Numbered from the stretch's first letter, positions 21,520 to 31,073 are shown. The stretch: 64,000 bases of DNA from Streptomyces ambofaciens ATCC 23877 (GCF_001267885.1 NZ_CP012382.1:2405001-2469000), one strand, 5' to 3'. Made by a program: numbers and translations. The notes: generated by a model not told the origin, from the sequence alone.

Positions 21520-24500
21520 TCACCCGCCGTAGAACAGCTCCTCCACCACCGCCCGGGCCCGCCGGGCCGTGCGCCGGTACTCGTCCAGCATGTCGCCCGC
21601 GTGGCCGGGGCCGTGGCCCAGGTAGCGGCCCACCGCCGCCAGCTCGCGCGGTTCGCTCGGGAAGGTGTCGCCGGCCCGGCCGCGCACCAGCATCACCGCG
21701 TTGCGGACACGCGTCGCCAGCACCCACGCCTCGTCGAGCGTCGCGGCGTGCTCCGCGGAGACGAGCCCCGCCTCGCACGCGGCGGCCAGGGCCTCGCGCG
21801 TCCGGGTGGTCCGCAGGGCCGGCTCCGTGTGCCCGTGCCGCAGCTGGGTGAGCTGCACGGTCCACTCGACGTCCGACAGTCCGCCCGGCCCCAGTTTGGC
21901 GTGCAGCTTGGGGTCCGCGCCGCGCGGCATCCGCTCGGACTCCATCCGGGCCTTGAGCCGCCGGATCTCCCGTACGGCGTCCTCGCCGAGCCCGTCCGCC
22001 GGGTAGCGCAGCGGATCGATCAGCTCGGTGAACCGGCGCCCCAGGTCCGCGTCGCCCGCGACGAACTCGGCCCGCAGCAGCGCGTGCCGTTCCCACATCA
22101 GGGACCAGCGCCGGTAGTAGGCCTCGTACGACTTCAGCGTCCGCACCAGCGGTCCCGACTTGCCCTCCGGGCGCAGGTCGGTGTCGATCAGCAGCGGCGG
22201 GTCGGCGCTCGGCACCTGGAGCAGGCGCCGCAGTTCGGAGACGACCTTGTTGGCGGCGTCCCCGGCCTCCCGCTCGCCCACCCCGTCCCGGGGCTCGTGC
22301 ACGAAGAGCACGTCCGCGTCCGAGCCGTAGCCGAGCTCGTGCCCGCCGAACCGGCCCATGCCGATGATCGCGAACCGGGTCGGCAGGGTGTCCCCCCAGC
22401 CCTCCCGCACCACGGCCCGGAGCGTGCCCGCGAGCGTCGCCGCGGTCAGGTCGGACACCGCGGCGCCGACCCGGTCCACCAGGGCACCGGGGTCCGCCTC
22501 GACGGGCCGCGCCTCGGTGCCGTAGGAGCCGACGATGTCGGCGGCGGCCGTACGGAACAACTCCCGGCGCCGGACCCCGCGCGCCGCCGTGACCGCCTGC
22601 TCCGCGCCGTCGGCACGGCGGACCGCGGCGAGTATCTCCTGCTCCAGCTGGGGCCGGGCGCGCGGCGCCAGTCCCCCGCCGTCGCCGTCCCCGAGCAGCG
22701 CGACGGCCTCGGGCGCCCGCATCAGCAGGTCGGGGGCGAGCCGCCCGGCCGAGAGCACGCGGGCCAGGTTCTCGGCGGCCGCGCCCTCGTCCCGCAGCAG
22801 CCGCAGGTACCAGGGCGTCTTGCCGAGGGCGTCGGAGACCTTGCGGAAGCCCAGCAGGCCGGCGTCCGGGTCGGCGGAGTCGGCGAACCAGCCGAGGAGC
22901 ACGGGCAGCAGGGTGCGCTGGATGGCCGCCTTGCGGGTGACGCCGGACGCCAGCGCCTCCAGGTGCCGCAGCGCGGCGGCCGGGTCGGCGTACCCGAGGG
23001 CGACCAGGCGCTCCCGCGCGGCCTCGGCGCTCAGCCGCGTCTCGCCGGGCGCGAGCTGGGCCACGGCGTCCAGCAGCGGCCGGTAGAACAGCTTCTCGTG
23101 CAGCCGCCGTACGACGGAGGCGTGCCGCCGCCACGCGCGCAGCAGGCCGGTGACCGGGTCGGTGCGCAGGCCCAGGGAGCGGCCGAGGCGGCGCAGGTCG
23201 GCCTCGTCCTCGGGCACGAGGTGGGTGCGCCGCAGCCGGTGGAGCTGGATGCGGTGCTCCATGGAGCGCAGGAAGCGGTACGCCTCGTCGAGCTGGGCGG
23301 CGTCGGCCCGGCCGACGTACCCGCCCGCGGCGAGGGCCTCCAGCGCGGCCAGCGTCGTGCCGCTGTGCAGGGACGTGTCCGCCCGCCCGTGCACGAGCTG
23401 GAGCAGCTGCACGGCGAACTCGACGTCCCGCAGACCGCCCGGGCCCAGCTTGAGCTGCCGGTCGACCTCGGCGGCGGGGATGTTCTCCACCACCCGGCGG
23501 CGCATCTTCTGCACGTCGGGGACGAAGTTCTCGCGGTCGGCGGCCTGCCACACCAGGGGCTGGAGGGCGGCGACGTACTCCGCGCCGAGTGCGGCGTCGC
23601 CGGCCACCGGGCGGGCCTTGAGCAGCGCCTGGAACTCCCAGGTCTTGGCCCAGCGCTGGTAGTAGGCGAGGTGGCTGCTCAGGGTGCGCACCAGGGGGCC
23701 GTTGCGGCCCTCGGGGCGGAGGTTGGCGTCGACGGGCCAGATGGAGCCCTCGACGGTGGTCTCGGAGCAGATCCGCATCATGTGCGAGGCGAGCGCGGTC
23801 GCGGCCCGCAGCGCCTTGGTCTCGTCACCCGTCCCCTCGGTGCCCTCCGCGGGCTCGCCCACGAAGATCACGTCCACGTCGGAGACGTAGTTCAGTTCGT
23901 GGCCCCCGCACTTGCCCATCGCGATCACCGCGAGCCGGCACAGCGCGGCGTCCTCGGGTGCGGCGGCCTCGGCGAGGGCGAGGGCCGCGCGCAGCGTGGC
24001 GGTGGCGAGGTCGGCGAGCTCGGCGGCGGTCTCGGCGACGTCGATGGTGCCGCACACGTCGCGGGCGGCGATGGACAGCAGGCAGCGCCGGTAGGCGACG
24101 CGCAGCGAGACGGGGTCGGTGGCCTCGGCGAGCCCGCGCTCGAACTCCGCGACCCCGCGGTGCAGGTCGCGCGGCTCGTAGGTGACCAGGGCCTGCCAGT
24201 CACCGGCGTGCCGGGCGAGGTGGTCGGCGAGCGCCTCGGAGGCGCCCAGCACGCCGAGGAGACGGTCGCGCAGGGGCTTGGACGCTATGAGCGTGTCCAG
24301 CAGCTCCCGGCGGGCGGTGGGGTCGGGCTGCGCCTCCAGCAGCCGGACCAGGCCGTGCAGGGCGAGATCCGGGTCGGCGGTGGCGCCCAGCGCCTCCAGC
24401 AGGACCGGGTCGTCGCGGACCGGCGCCAGCTCCATGCCGTCCAGCAGCCGCTCGGCGGCCGAGGCATCGGTGAAGCCGTGCCGGAGCAGCCGCGTGAAGG

Positions 24501-24528
24501 TACTGCTCCTGCGTCCCGGCGCCGTCAT
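21520..24528 (-). CDS. glnE: Bifunctional glutamine synthetase adenylyltransferase/deadenylase
   Basis: This 1002-residue protein has the two-half GlnE layout. Each half has a nucleotidyltransferase core: [19 protein letters not shown] in the N-terminal deadenylase half and [21 protein letters not shown] in the C-terminal adenylylase half. Each is followed by helical segments with [11 protein letters not shown] or [11 protein letters not shown]. It modifies glutamine synthetase I in answer to nitrogen state. The start has AGGAGACC before the ATG. The target GlnA1 gene is not in the window; the GlnA-like protein at 29110 lacks the usual modification motif. Confidence 0.95.
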   Translation of the reverse strand: MTAPGRRSSTFTRLLRHGFTDASAAERLLDGMELAPVRDDPVLLEALGATADPDLALHGLVRLLEAQPDPTARRELLDTLIASKPLRDRLLGVLGASEALADHLARHAGDWQALVTYEPRDLHRGVAEFERGLAEATDPVSLRVAYRRCLLSIAARDVCGTIDVAETAAELADLATATLRAALALAEAAAPEDAALCRLAVIAMGKCGGHELNYVSDVDVIFVGEPAEGTEGTGDETKALRAATALASHMMRICSETTVEGSIWPVDANLRPEGRNGPLVRTLSSHLAYYQRWAKTWEFQALLKARPVAGDAALGAEYVAALQPLVWQAADRENFVPDVQKMRRRVVENIPAAEVDRQLKLGPGGLRDVEFAVQLLQLVHGRADTSLHSGTTLAALEALAAGGYVGRADAAQLDEAYRFLRSMEHRIQLHRLRRTHLVPEDEADLRRLGRSLGLRTDPVTGLLRAWRRHASVVRRLHEKLFYRPLLDAVAQLAPGETRLSAEAARERLVALGYADPAAALRHLEALASGVTRKAAIQRTLLPVLLGWFADSADPDAGLLGFRKVSDALGKTPWYLRLLRDEGAAAENLARVLSAGRLAPDLLMRAPEAVALLGDGDGGGLAPRARPQLEQEILAAVRRADGAEQAVTAARGVRRRELFRTAAADIVGSYGTEARPVEADPGALVDRVGAAVSDLTAATLAGTLRAVVREGWGDTLPTRFAIIGMGRFGGHELGYGSDADVLFVHEPRDGVGEREAGDAANKVVSELRRLLQVPSADPPLLIDTDLRPEGKSGPLVRTLKSYEAYYRRWSLMWERHALLRAEFVAGDADLGRRFTELIDPLRYPADGLGEDAVREIRRLKARMESERMPRGADPKLHAKLGPGGLSDVEWTVQLTQLRHGHTEPALRTTRTREALAAACEAGLVSAEHAATLDEAWVLATRVRNAVMLVRGRAGDTFPSEPRELAAVGRYLGHGPGHAGDMLDEYRRTARRARAVVEELFYGG

Positions 24529-24640
24529 CCCGGTCTCCTGTCGCCCTCCGGATCAAGGTCCTACGGCCTGAGCGTAACCGGGCGGCGGCGAGCGGGCGCC
24601 GGGGCGTACCGGCTCCGGCTTCCGGTGGCCGCCCGCGGAG

Positions 24641-24661
24641 TCGTACGATATCTTGTACAAG
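24641..24661. promoter_or_regulatory. Candidate YefM operator
   Basis: Two palindromes lie just upstream of yefM: TCGTACGA (24641-24648) and CTTGTACAAG (24652-24661). The second contains the TGTACA core known from YefM-YoeB operators, so the antitoxin and complex probably bind here for autoregulation. Confidence 0.65.
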
Positions 24662-24681
24662 CCGCGAAGGGAGGCACCGGT

Positions 24682-24945
24682 ATGTCCATTACCGCCAGCG
24701 AAGCCCGTCAGAACCTGTTCCCGCTGATAGAGCAGGTCAACGAGGATCACGCCCCGGTGCACATCACCTCCCGCAAGGGAAACGCCGTGCTCATGTCGGA
24801 GGAGGACTTCACCGCCTGGACGGAGACGGTGCATCTGCTGCGGTCGCCCAAGAACGCCCGCCGTCTGCTCGACTCGATCGCGGAGGCCGAGGCCGGCGGT
24901 GCGCGGCGGCGCGACCTGATCGACCCGGACGCGGAGCGGGCGTGA
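24682..24945 (+). CDS. yefM: Antitoxin YefM (Phd/YefM family)
   Basis: This 87-residue antitoxin starts [39 protein letters not shown], the dimerising DNA-binding fold of Phd/YefM, followed by a flexible C-terminal part that wraps the toxin. AAGGGAGG precedes the ATG. Its stop overlaps the toxin start by 4 bp (GTGA), the usual arrangement that couples translation with antitoxin first. Streptomyces yefM/yoeB is known to be functional in S. lividans, and this looks like the same locus. Confidence 0.93.
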   Translation: MSITASEARQNLFPLIEQVNEDHAPVHITSRKGNAVLMSEEDFTAWTETVHLLRSPKNARRLLDSIAEAEAGGARRRDLIDPDAERA

Positions 24946-25196
24946 GAATCGCTTTCACGTCGCACGGCTGGGAGGACTACGTCCACTGGGCCGAGAGCGA
25001 CCGGAAGGTCACCAGACGGATCAACAAGCTGATCACCGACATCTCCCGCGACCCGTTCAAGGGCATCGGCAAGCCGGAGCCGCTGAAGGGCGACCTGTCG
25101 GGCTACTGGTCACGCCGCATCGACGACACGCACCGTCTGGTCTACAAGCCCACCGACGACGAGCTGATCATCGTCCAGGCGCGGTACCACTACTGA
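24942..25196 (+). CDS. yoeB: Toxin YoeB (ribosome-dependent mRNA interferase)
   Basis: This 84-residue RelE-superfamily toxin keeps the family C-terminal signature: [15 protein letters not shown] with the active-site Arg region, and the terminal RYHY with catalytic His and final Tyr. The known activity is cleavage of mRNA in the ribosomal A site. GTG 24942 overlaps the antitoxin stop. No disabling change is visible, so the toxin should be active when released. Confidence 0.93.
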   Translation: MRIAFTSHGWEDYVHWAESDRKVTRRINKLITDISRDPFKGIGKPEPLKGDLSGYWSRRIDDTHRLVYKPTDDELIIVQARYHY

Positions 25197-25256
25197 ACGG
25201 CGCCGACCGGCGCCGGCCGGCAAGGAAACCGACAACGAAGTCGAAGGAGCCAGGCC

Positions 25257-25703
25257 ATGGATTTCACCCTCGAAGTGATCCCGCTGCCCGTGACCGACAT
25301 CGACCGGGCCCGGGACTTCTACCGCGACAAGGTCGGCTTCCACGTCGACATCGACCAGGAGGTCATGCCGGGGATGCGCATCGTCCAGCTGACGCCGCCG
25401 GGCTCGGGCTGTTCGATCGCCCTCGGTGACGCCATCTGGGACATGGCCCAGGGGCAGACCGCTCCGGCCCCCGGCTCCTACCAGGGGCTGCAGCTCTGCG
25501 TCGCCGACATCAAGGCGGCCCACGCGGAGCTGGTGGGGCGGGGCCTGGAGGTGTCCGAGCCGGTGGAGTACGCGCCGGACGACGGCGCCACGTTCATGTA
25601 CTTCAAGGACCCCGACGGCAACGGCTGGTCGGTCCAGGAGTACCGGCGCCGCGTGACGGAGCCGCTGCACCAGGTGCTGGCCGACCAGAAGCGGCAGGGT
25701 TAG
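25257..25703 (+). CDS. VOC/glyoxalase-like family protein
   Basis: This 148-residue protein has the vicinal-oxygen-chelate fold: EVIPLPVTDIDRARDFYRDKVGF in the first beta-alpha-beta-beta-beta unit, and YFKDPDGNGWSVQEY with the usual metal-ligand Glu in the second. A strong ribosome site (AAGGAGCC) fixes the start. Family members include lyases, dioxygenases and antibiotic-binding proteins; this one resembles uncharacterised bleomycin-resistance/glyoxalase-type proteins, and its substrate is unknown. It lies 60 bp after yoeB. Confidence 0.8.
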   Translation: MDFTLEVIPLPVTDIDRARDFYRDKVGFHVDIDQEVMPGMRIVQLTPPGSGCSIALGDAIWDMAQGQTAPAPGSYQGLQLCVADIKAAHAELVGRGLEVSEPVEYAPDDGATFMYFKDPDGNGWSVQEYRRRVTEPLHQVLADQKRQG

Positions 25704-25729
25704 CCGCGGGCCGGGGGCGGCCGGTCCCG

Positions 25730-27484
25730 TCAGCCCCGCTCCTGCCAGCGGTTGGTGATCGGGAGCCGGCGGTCCTTGCCGAAGCCCTTGGGCGAGATCT
25801 TGGTGCCCGGCGGGTACTGGCGCCGCTTGTACTCCGCGGTGTCGACCATGCGCAGCGTCCGCGTCACCAGATCCCGGTCGTACCCGGCGGCCACGATCTC
25901 GTCCGCGCCCCGGTCCCGGTCGACGTACAGCTCCAGGATCGCGTCCAGCACCGGGTAGTCGGGCAGCGAGTCCGTGTCGACCTGGCCGGGGCGCAGTTCC
26001 GCGCTCGGCGGCTTGGAGATCGAGTTCTCGGGGATCGGCGGGACCTGGCCGCGGGCCCGGGCCGCCCGGTTGCGCCATTCGGCGAGCCGGAACACCGAGG
26101 TCTTGTACACGTCCTTGATGGGCCCGTAGGCGCCCACCGAGTCGCCGTACAGCGTCGAGTACCCCACGGCCAGCTCCGACTTGTTGCCCGGTGCCAGTAC
26201 GAGGTGGCCCTCCTGGTTGGAGATCGCCATCAGCAGCGTCCCGCGCAGCCGCGACTGGAGGTTCTCCTCCGCCAGTCCGGTCAGGCCCAGCGCGTCCATG
26301 TACGCGTCGAACATCGGCTCGATCCCCACGGTGCGGTGGTGCAGCCCGGTGCGCCGCGCCATCTCCGCCGCGTCGTCCAGGGAGTGCCCGGAGGAGTACT
26401 TCGACGGCATCGAGACGCCGTGCACGTGCTCCGCGCCGACCGCGTCGCAGGCGATCGCCGCGACCAGCGCGGAGTCGATGCCGCCGGAGAGGCCGACGAG
26501 CACCGAGCGGAAGCCGTTCTTCGCGACGTAGGCGCGCAGGCCGACGACGAGCGCCGAGTAGACCTCCTCGTCGTCGTCCAACCGCTGCGCGTGTCCGCCG
26601 GACAGCGCCGGCGCGTCGGCCGGTACCGGCTCCTCGGACAGCACGACGCGGTCGATGAGCAGCCCGTCGTCCACGACGCCGGCCGGTGCGCCGGTGTCGG
26701 CGAGCGGGAGGTCGAGGTCCAGCACCACGCAGCCCTCCGAGAACTGCGGCGCCCGCGCGACGACCTCCCCGTCCCGGTCGACCACGATCGAGTCGCCGTC
26801 GAAGACCAGCTCGTCCTGTCCGCCGGTCATCGCGAGGTAGGCGGTCGTGCACCCGGCTTCCCGGGCGCGCCTGCGCACCAGTTCCAGCCGGGTGTCGTCC
26901 TTGTCGCGCTCGTAGGGCGAGGCGTTGACGGAGAGCAGCAGTCCGGCCCGTGCCGAGCGGGCGGCAGGCACCCGGCCGCCGTCCTGCCACAGGTCCTCGC
27001 AGACGGCGAGGGCCACGTCGACGCCGCGCACCCGCACCACCGGCATGGTGTCGCCGGGCACGAAGTAGCGGAACTCGTCGAAGACGCCGTAGTTGGGCAG
27101 GTGGTGCTTGGCGAAGCTCAGCACCGGCTCGCCGCCGTAGAGCACCGCGACCGCGTTCTGCGGGGCGCCGGCCGGCTGCCCGTACCGGGGCCGGGCGGTC
27201 GCCGAGCGGTCGAGGTAGCCGACGACGACCGGCAGTCCGCCGAGGCCCTCTGCGGCGAGGCGCGCCGCCAGGGCGCCCAGGGCGGCGCGGGAGGCCTCCA
27301 CGAAGGACGGCCTGAGGGCCAGGTCCTCGACCGGGTAGCCGGTCAGCATCATCTCCGGGAACGCCACCAGGTGCGCTCCCTGCCCGGCGGCGTGCCGGGT
27401 CCAGCGGACCACCGACTCCGCGTTGCCGGCGAGGTCGCCGACGGTGGCGTCGATCTGGTTCAGGGCGAGTCGTAGTCGAGGCAC
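25730..27484 (-). CDS. nadE: Glutamine-dependent NAD+ synthase
   Basis: This 584-residue, two-domain enzyme performs the last step of NAD synthesis, turning nicotinate adenine dinucleotide into NAD with ammonia from glutamine. The N-terminal nitrilase-type glutaminase has the Glu-Lys-Cys triad (FPEMMLTGYP ~40, FAKHHLPNYG ~122, VCEDLWQDGG ~160). The synthetase domain has the PP-loop LSGGIDSALVA (~333), and KSELAVGYSTLYGD and PPSAELRPGQ further on. GTG 27484 starts the gene. A 9-bp stem hairpin sits upstream. Confidence 0.95.
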   Translation of the reverse strand: MPRLRLALNQIDATVGDLAGNAESVVRWTRHAAGQGAHLVAFPEMMLTGYPVEDLALRPSFVEASRAALGALAARLAAEGLGGLPVVVGYLDRSATARPRYGQPAGAPQNAVAVLYGGEPVLSFAKHHLPNYGVFDEFRYFVPGDTMPVVRVRGVDVALAVCEDLWQDGGRVPAARSARAGLLLSVNASPYERDKDDTRLELVRRRAREAGCTTAYLAMTGGQDELVFDGDSIVVDRDGEVVARAPQFSEGCVVLDLDLPLADTGAPAGVVDDGLLIDRVVLSEEPVPADAPALSGGHAQRLDDDEEVYSALVVGLRAYVAKNGFRSVLVGLSGGIDSALVAAIACDAVGAEHVHGVSMPSKYSSGHSLDDAAEMARRTGLHHRTVGIEPMFDAYMDALGLTGLAEENLQSRLRGTLLMAISNQEGHLVLAPGNKSELAVGYSTLYGDSVGAYGPIKDVYKTSVFRLAEWRNRAARARGQVPPIPENSISKPPSAELRPGQVDTDSLPDYPVLDAILELYVDRDRGADEIVAAGYDRDLVTRTLRMVDTAEYKRRQYPPGTKISPKGFGKDRRLPITNRWQERG

Positions 27485-27503
27485 GCGGCCAGCTTAATCG
27501 TCA

Positions 27504-27527
27504 GAACGACACAATGGGGTGTCGTTC
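27504..27527 (-). terminator. Hairpin between the DUF305 gene and nadE
   Basis: GAACGACAC (27504-27512) pairs with GTGTCGTTC (27519-27527) over a 6-nt loop. In the transcribed direction it follows the DUF305 stop by 11 bp and precedes the nadE start by 19 bp. It is probably a terminator, though close enough to nadE to affect its translation. Confidence 0.55.
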
Positions 27528-27538
27528 CGGTGTCCGCC

Positions 27539-28165
27539 TCATGTCCGCGGCTTCGCGCCCCGCTCCGCCAGCAGGTCCGCCATCAGCCGCAGCTCCGACT
27601 CCTGCGACTCCACCATCCCCCGGGCCAGCCGCTTCTCCACACCGACCGTGCACCGGTCGGCGCACCCCCCGGCCATGTGGACGCCGCCCCGGTGGTGCTC
27701 CGTCATCAGCTGGAGCCAGTAGACCTCGGCCCGTTTCGCGTCGAGCGTGGCCAGCTTCTCCATCTCGGCGTCGGTGGCCATCCCCGGCATCAGCGAGCCC
27801 TCCCCGGCGGAGGGCATGTCGCCCATGCCCATCCAGGTCATCGGCGGGTCGGAGGACACCTTCGGCAGCCCCCACAGGTCGAGCCAGCCGATCATCATGC
27901 CGCGCTGGTTGGCCTGGGTCTGCGCGATGTCGTAGGCGAGCCGCCGCACCTCCTCGTCCCGGGTGCGGTCGCGCACGATGTACGACATCTCCACGGCCTG
28001 CTGGTGGTGGACCGCCATGTCCCGCGCGAACCCGGCGTCCGCGGAGTCGGCGGCCGGGACGCGGCTCGCGCCGTCGTCCCCGGCGACGGCGTAGGTGATC
28101 GCGCCGGCCGCGACGAGGGCCGCCGCGGCGGCCCCCGCGATCCAGCCGGCCCTCTTCGAGGTCAC
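27539..28165 (-). CDS. DUF305 family membrane-anchored protein
   Basis: This 208-residue protein has one N-terminal hydrophobic helix (AGWIAGAAAAALVAAGAITYAVA) and an exported helical DUF305 domain with two histidine-methionine motifs: FARDMAVHHQQAVEMS and QLMTEHHRGGVHMAGG. It is unusually rich in Met (MTWMGMGDMPSAG), suggesting copper or other metal binding, though this is unproven. GTG 28165 overlaps the preceding TGA stop by 4 bp; an in-frame GTG at 28186 is also possible. It is translationally coupled to the DUF3105 gene. Confidence 0.85.
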   Translation of the reverse strand: MTSKRAGWIAGAAAAALVAAGAITYAVAGDDGASRVPAADSADAGFARDMAVHHQQAVEMSYIVRDRTRDEEVRRLAYDIAQTQANQRGMMIGWLDLWGLPKVSSDPPMTWMGMGDMPSAGEGSLMPGMATDAEMEKLATLDAKRAEVYWLQLMTEHHRGGVHMAGGCADRCTVGVEKRLARGMVESQESELRLMADLLAERGAKPRT

Positions 28166-28833
28166 CGCGACAGCCCGTTGGTGCACGCGGCCCCCGGCTC
28201 GGGGGTCTGCTCGCCCTGGACGAACTTCTCGAAGAACTTGTCCACGTTCGGGTCGTCGGCGCCCGTCACCGTGCGCTGGTGCCCCCAGGCGGACAGCATG
28301 ATCGGGTCCTTCTGCCTGTCGTCCGGGCTCATCAGCGAGTACGGCGTCTTCTTCACCTTCGCCGCCAGCTTCTCCACGTCGGCCTTCGGGGCCTGGTCGG
28401 TGTAAGTCACCCAGACGGCGCCGTGCTCCAGGGAGTGCACGGCGTTCTCGTTGTTCAGCGGCTCGGTGTAGACGTCGCCGTTGCAGTTCATCCAGGCCTG
28501 GTCGTGGTCGCCGCCGACGGGGGGATCGACGGGGTAGGACACCTTCTTGGTGACGTGGTTGCGGGAGAGCGTCCCCTTCCAGGTCCGCACCCCGTCCGCG
28601 CCGGCGACGAACTTGCCGGAGGTGCTCTTGCCGTCCGACGCCGTGTCGTCGCCGGAGTCGTCGGACTGCGACCGGACGAGGAAGACCCCGCCGACGACGA
28701 GACCGGCGACGACCACGGTACTGACCGCGATCGTGAGGATCCGGTTCCGGCGGTCGCGGGCCTCCTCGGCACGCCGCATCTCGGCTATGCGTGCCTGCCG
28801 CGCCTGGTTGCTGCTCTTCTTGGCGGAACCCAT
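28162..28833 (-). CDS. DUF3105 family membrane-anchored protein
   Basis: This 223-residue protein has a charged cytoplasmic N end (QARQARIAEMRRAEEARDRRNR), one transmembrane helix (ILTIAVSTVVVAGLVVGGVFLV) and an external DUF3105 domain: YPVDPPVGGDHDQAWMNCNGDVYTEPLNNENAVHSLEHGAVWVTY. Conserved His residues and a Cys may bind metal. A DUF3105-DUF305 pair is common in actinobacteria, and the 4-bp overlap here supports a joint role in the envelope. It is divergent from the glutamine synthetase-like gene. Confidence 0.85.
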   Translation of the reverse strand: MGSAKKSSNQARQARIAEMRRAEEARDRRNRILTIAVSTVVVAGLVVGGVFLVRSQSDDSGDDTASDGKSTSGKFVAGADGVRTWKGTLSRNHVTKKVSYPVDPPVGGDHDQAWMNCNGDVYTEPLNNENAVHSLEHGAVWVTYTDQAPKADVEKLAAKVKKTPYSLMSPDDRQKDPIMLSAWGHQRTVTGADDPNVDKFFEKFVQGEQTPEPGAACTNGLSR

Positions 28834-29109
28834 GGGGTGTGCCCTTCTGGGAAAAGGGGGGCGGTGGAGTCCGCTGATCGTAAGGGCGAAGGAGGGTCCA
28901 GTCGTAGGGAGATCACAGGATCTGTCGCGGCGGGGCCTCAGGAATGGCCCGATCGAACACGTGGCCTCTACGCTGCGGTGAGGATCGGTGGGCCGATCGA
29001 GGCCCGCAACGCGTACGAAACCGTGCTGTGGTGTGATGCTCAGGTGCAGGGCCGCCTCCCGCCGTACCGGAGCCGGGTGGTCTGACCAGCAAGGATGGGG
29101 AAGCGGAAG
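28834..29109. promoter_or_regulatory. Divergent promoter region of glnA2 and DUF3105
   Basis: This 276-bp gap must hold promoters for both directions. A TACGCT hexamer at 28969-28974 could be a -10 for the plus-strand gene. I see no clear operator or further open frame with coding character. Confidence 0.35.
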
Positions 29110-30471
29110 ATGGACAAGCAGCAGGAGTTCGTGATCCGGACGCTGGAGGAGCGCGACATCCGGTTCGTGCGCCTGTGGTTCACGGACGTACTGGGCTTCC
29201 TCAAGTCCGTCGCCGTGGCCCCGGCCGAACTGGAGCAGGCCTTCGACGAGGGCATCGGTTTCGACGGCTCGGCGATCGAGGGCTTCGCCCGGGTCTACGA
29301 GTCCGACATGATCGCCAAGCCGGACCCGTCGACCTTCCAGGTCCTGCCCTGGCGCGCGGAGGCCCCCGGCACGGCCCGCATGTTCTGCGACATCCTGATG
29401 CCGGACGGCTCCCCGTCCTTCGCCGACCCGCGCTACGTCCTCAAGCGCGCGCTGGCCCGCACCTCCGACCTGGGCTTCACCTTCTACACCCACCCGGAGA
29501 TCGAGTTCTTCCTGCTGAAGGACAAGCCCGTCGACGGCAGGGTGCCGACCCCGGCCGACAACTCCGGGTACTTCGACCACACCCCGCAGAACATCGGCAT
29601 GGACTTCCGCCGCCAGGCGATCACCATGCTGGAGTCGATGGGCATCTCGGTGGAGTTCTCCCACCACGAGGGCGCCCCCGGCCAGCAGGAGATCGACCTG
29701 CGCTACGCCGACGCGCTCTCCACGGCCGACAACATCATGACCTTCCGCCTGGTCATGAAGCAGGTCGCGCTGGAGCAGGGCCTCCAGGCCACCTTCATGC
29801 CGAAGCCGTTCTCGGAGTACCCGGGCTCGGGCATGCACTCCCACCTGTCCCTCTTCGAGGGCGACCGCAACGCCTTCTACGAGTCCGGCGCCGAGTACCA
29901 GCTCTCCAAGGTCGGCCGTTCCTTCATCGCGGGCCTGCTGCGGCACGCGGCGGAGATCTCCGCGGTCACCAACCAGTGGGTGAACTCCTACAAGCGCATC
30001 TGGGGCGGCAGCGAGCGCACCGCCGGCGCCGGAGGCGAGGCCCCCTCCTACATCTGCTGGGGCCACAACAACCGCTCGGCGCTGGTCCGCGTCCCCATGT
30101 ACAAGCCCGGCAAGACCGGCTCGGCCCGCGTCGAGGTCCGCTCCATCGACTCCGGCGCCAACCCGTACCTGACCTACGCCGTCCTCCTCGCGGCCGGCCT
30201 CAAGGGCATCGAGGAGGGCTACGAGCTCCCGCCGGGCGCCGAGGACGACGTCTGGGCCCTCTCCGACGCCGAGCGCCGCGCGCTGGGCATCGAGCCCCTC
30301 CCCCAGAACCTCGGCGAGGCCCTCGCCCTGATGGAACGCAGCGACCTGGTCGCCGAGACCCTCGGCGAGCACGTCTTCGACTTCTTCCTCCGCAACAAGC
30401 GGCAGGAGTGGGAGGAGTACCGGTCCCAGGTCACCGCGTTCGAGCTGCGGAAGTCGCTGCCGGTGCTGTAG
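29110..30471 (+). CDS. glnA2: GlnA2-type glutamine synthetase-like ligase (probable gamma-glutamylpolyamine synthetase)
   Basis: This 453-residue type I glutamine synthetase fold has the known active-site blocks: HPEIEFFLL, QQEIDLRYADALS, GSGMHSHLSLF, NNRSALVRVP and RVEVRSIDSGANPYL. In S. coelicolor the gene at this position encodes GlnA2, reported to ligate glutamate to polyamines rather than ammonia; I assign it by synteny and memory. The Tyr-containing NLYDLP motif of adenylylated GlnA1 is replaced by EEGYELPPGAEDD, so GlnE probably does not act on it. ATG 29110 has a GGGGAAGCGG ribosome site; an in-frame start 15 bp upstream is possible. Confidence 0.85.
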   Translation: MDKQQEFVIRTLEERDIRFVRLWFTDVLGFLKSVAVAPAELEQAFDEGIGFDGSAIEGFARVYESDMIAKPDPSTFQVLPWRAEAPGTARMFCDILMPDGSPSFADPRYVLKRALARTSDLGFTFYTHPEIEFFLLKDKPVDGRVPTPADNSGYFDHTPQNIGMDFRRQAITMLESMGISVEFSHHEGAPGQQEIDLRYADALSTADNIMTFRLVMKQVALEQGLQATFMPKPFSEYPGSGMHSHLSLFEGDRNAFYESGAEYQLSKVGRSFIAGLLRHAAEISAVTNQWVNSYKRIWGGSERTAGAGGEAPSYICWGHNNRSALVRVPMYKPGKTGSARVEVRSIDSGANPYLTYAVLLAAGLKGIEEGYELPPGAEDDVWALSDAERRALGIEPLPQNLGEALALMERSDLVAETLGEHVFDFFLRNKRQEWEEYRSQVTAFELRKSLPVL

Positions 30472-30490
30472 GGCGGGTCCTGCCGCGGGA

Positions 30491-30527
30491 CGGGTCCGGG
30501 TCGGACGCCGAACCTCCCCCGGACCCG
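30491..30527 (+). terminator. Terminator after the GlnA2-type gene
   Basis: CGGGTCCGGG (30491-30500) pairs with CCCGGACCCG (30518-30527), 17-nt loop, starting 19 bp after the stop codon. Confidence 0.65.
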
Positions 30528-30848
30528 CACACCGTTCATCGCACGGTCGCAGGGGACGGGCGGGCCGGGCGCGGGGACCGCGGACCGGGCGCGTCCGGGC
30601 CGCGGGGAGCCTCGAAACCGGCAGGAAGCGTGAAGACGCGGGCCCTTTCGCCGACCGCATGCGCACACGGTGAACCCACGGGGACCGCGGCGGCGGCCGT
30701 CAACGGTGCGCGGATGGTGGCCGGTTCACCACCGTGCTTTGATCGGTGCGCGGCACGCCGGTGTCCCCTCCCCCACTCCCCACCCGGAACGCGGGCGTGC
30801 GCGTCTCACCGCTCCCCCCATTTTTCGGCACGAGAGGAAAGACCTGCC
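30528..30848. other. Gene-free stretch before the GG-leader peptide
   Basis: About 320 bp without an open frame that looks coding. It must contain the promoter of the small peptide gene. I see no clear -10/-35 or operator. A ribosome site (GAGAGGAAAG) is at its right end. Confidence 0.4.
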
Positions 30849-31073
30849 ATGAACCTCGTCCCCCAGGTCGAAACGGCTGACATCTCCGACGCGGACCTGG
30901 ACCAGGTGTCCGGCGGCCTCACCGTCAGCACGGCACTCGTCTCGGGCGGCGGCGCCGTCGGGGCCGGCCTCTACGCGGAGGCCGGTCCGTTCGCCGTCAG
31001 CGCCGGTCTGGGCGCCGCGGCGCCTCTCGCCGACACCGCAGCGCAGGGCCACGCGCACACGACCATGGTCTGA
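30849..31073 (+). CDS. Double-glycine-leader peptide precursor (RiPP/bacteriocin-like, orphan)
   Basis: This is a 74-residue precursor. The N end, MNLVPQVETADISDADLDQVSGG, is a typical double-glycine leader with the D-x-x-x-V-S-G-G cleavage region. The ~51-residue remainder is Gly/Ala-rich and hydrophobic (LVSGGGAVGAGLYAEAGPF, VSAGLGAAAPL), ends HAHTTMV and has no cysteine, so lanthionine rings are impossible. It resembles peptides often labelled 'type A2 lantipeptide' in Streptomyces. A C39-peptidase ABC transporter or modifying enzyme should process it, but none lies in the window. GAGAGGAAAG precedes the ATG. Confidence 0.75.
   Translation: MNLVPQVETADISDADLDQVSGGLTVSTALVSGGGAVGAGLYAEAGPFAVSAGLGAAAPLADTAAQGHAHTTMV

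Noticed and set aside
19058..23551. A long minus-strand open frame across malR, the PAP2 gene and part of glnE
   Set aside because: It is Arg/Gly/Ala/Pro-rich without motifs and overlaps three well-supported genes.
30849..31073. Calling the GG-leader peptide a lanthipeptide
   Set aside because: The core has no cysteine, so lanthionine rings cannot form, and no LanM/LanB/LanC-like gene is nearby.
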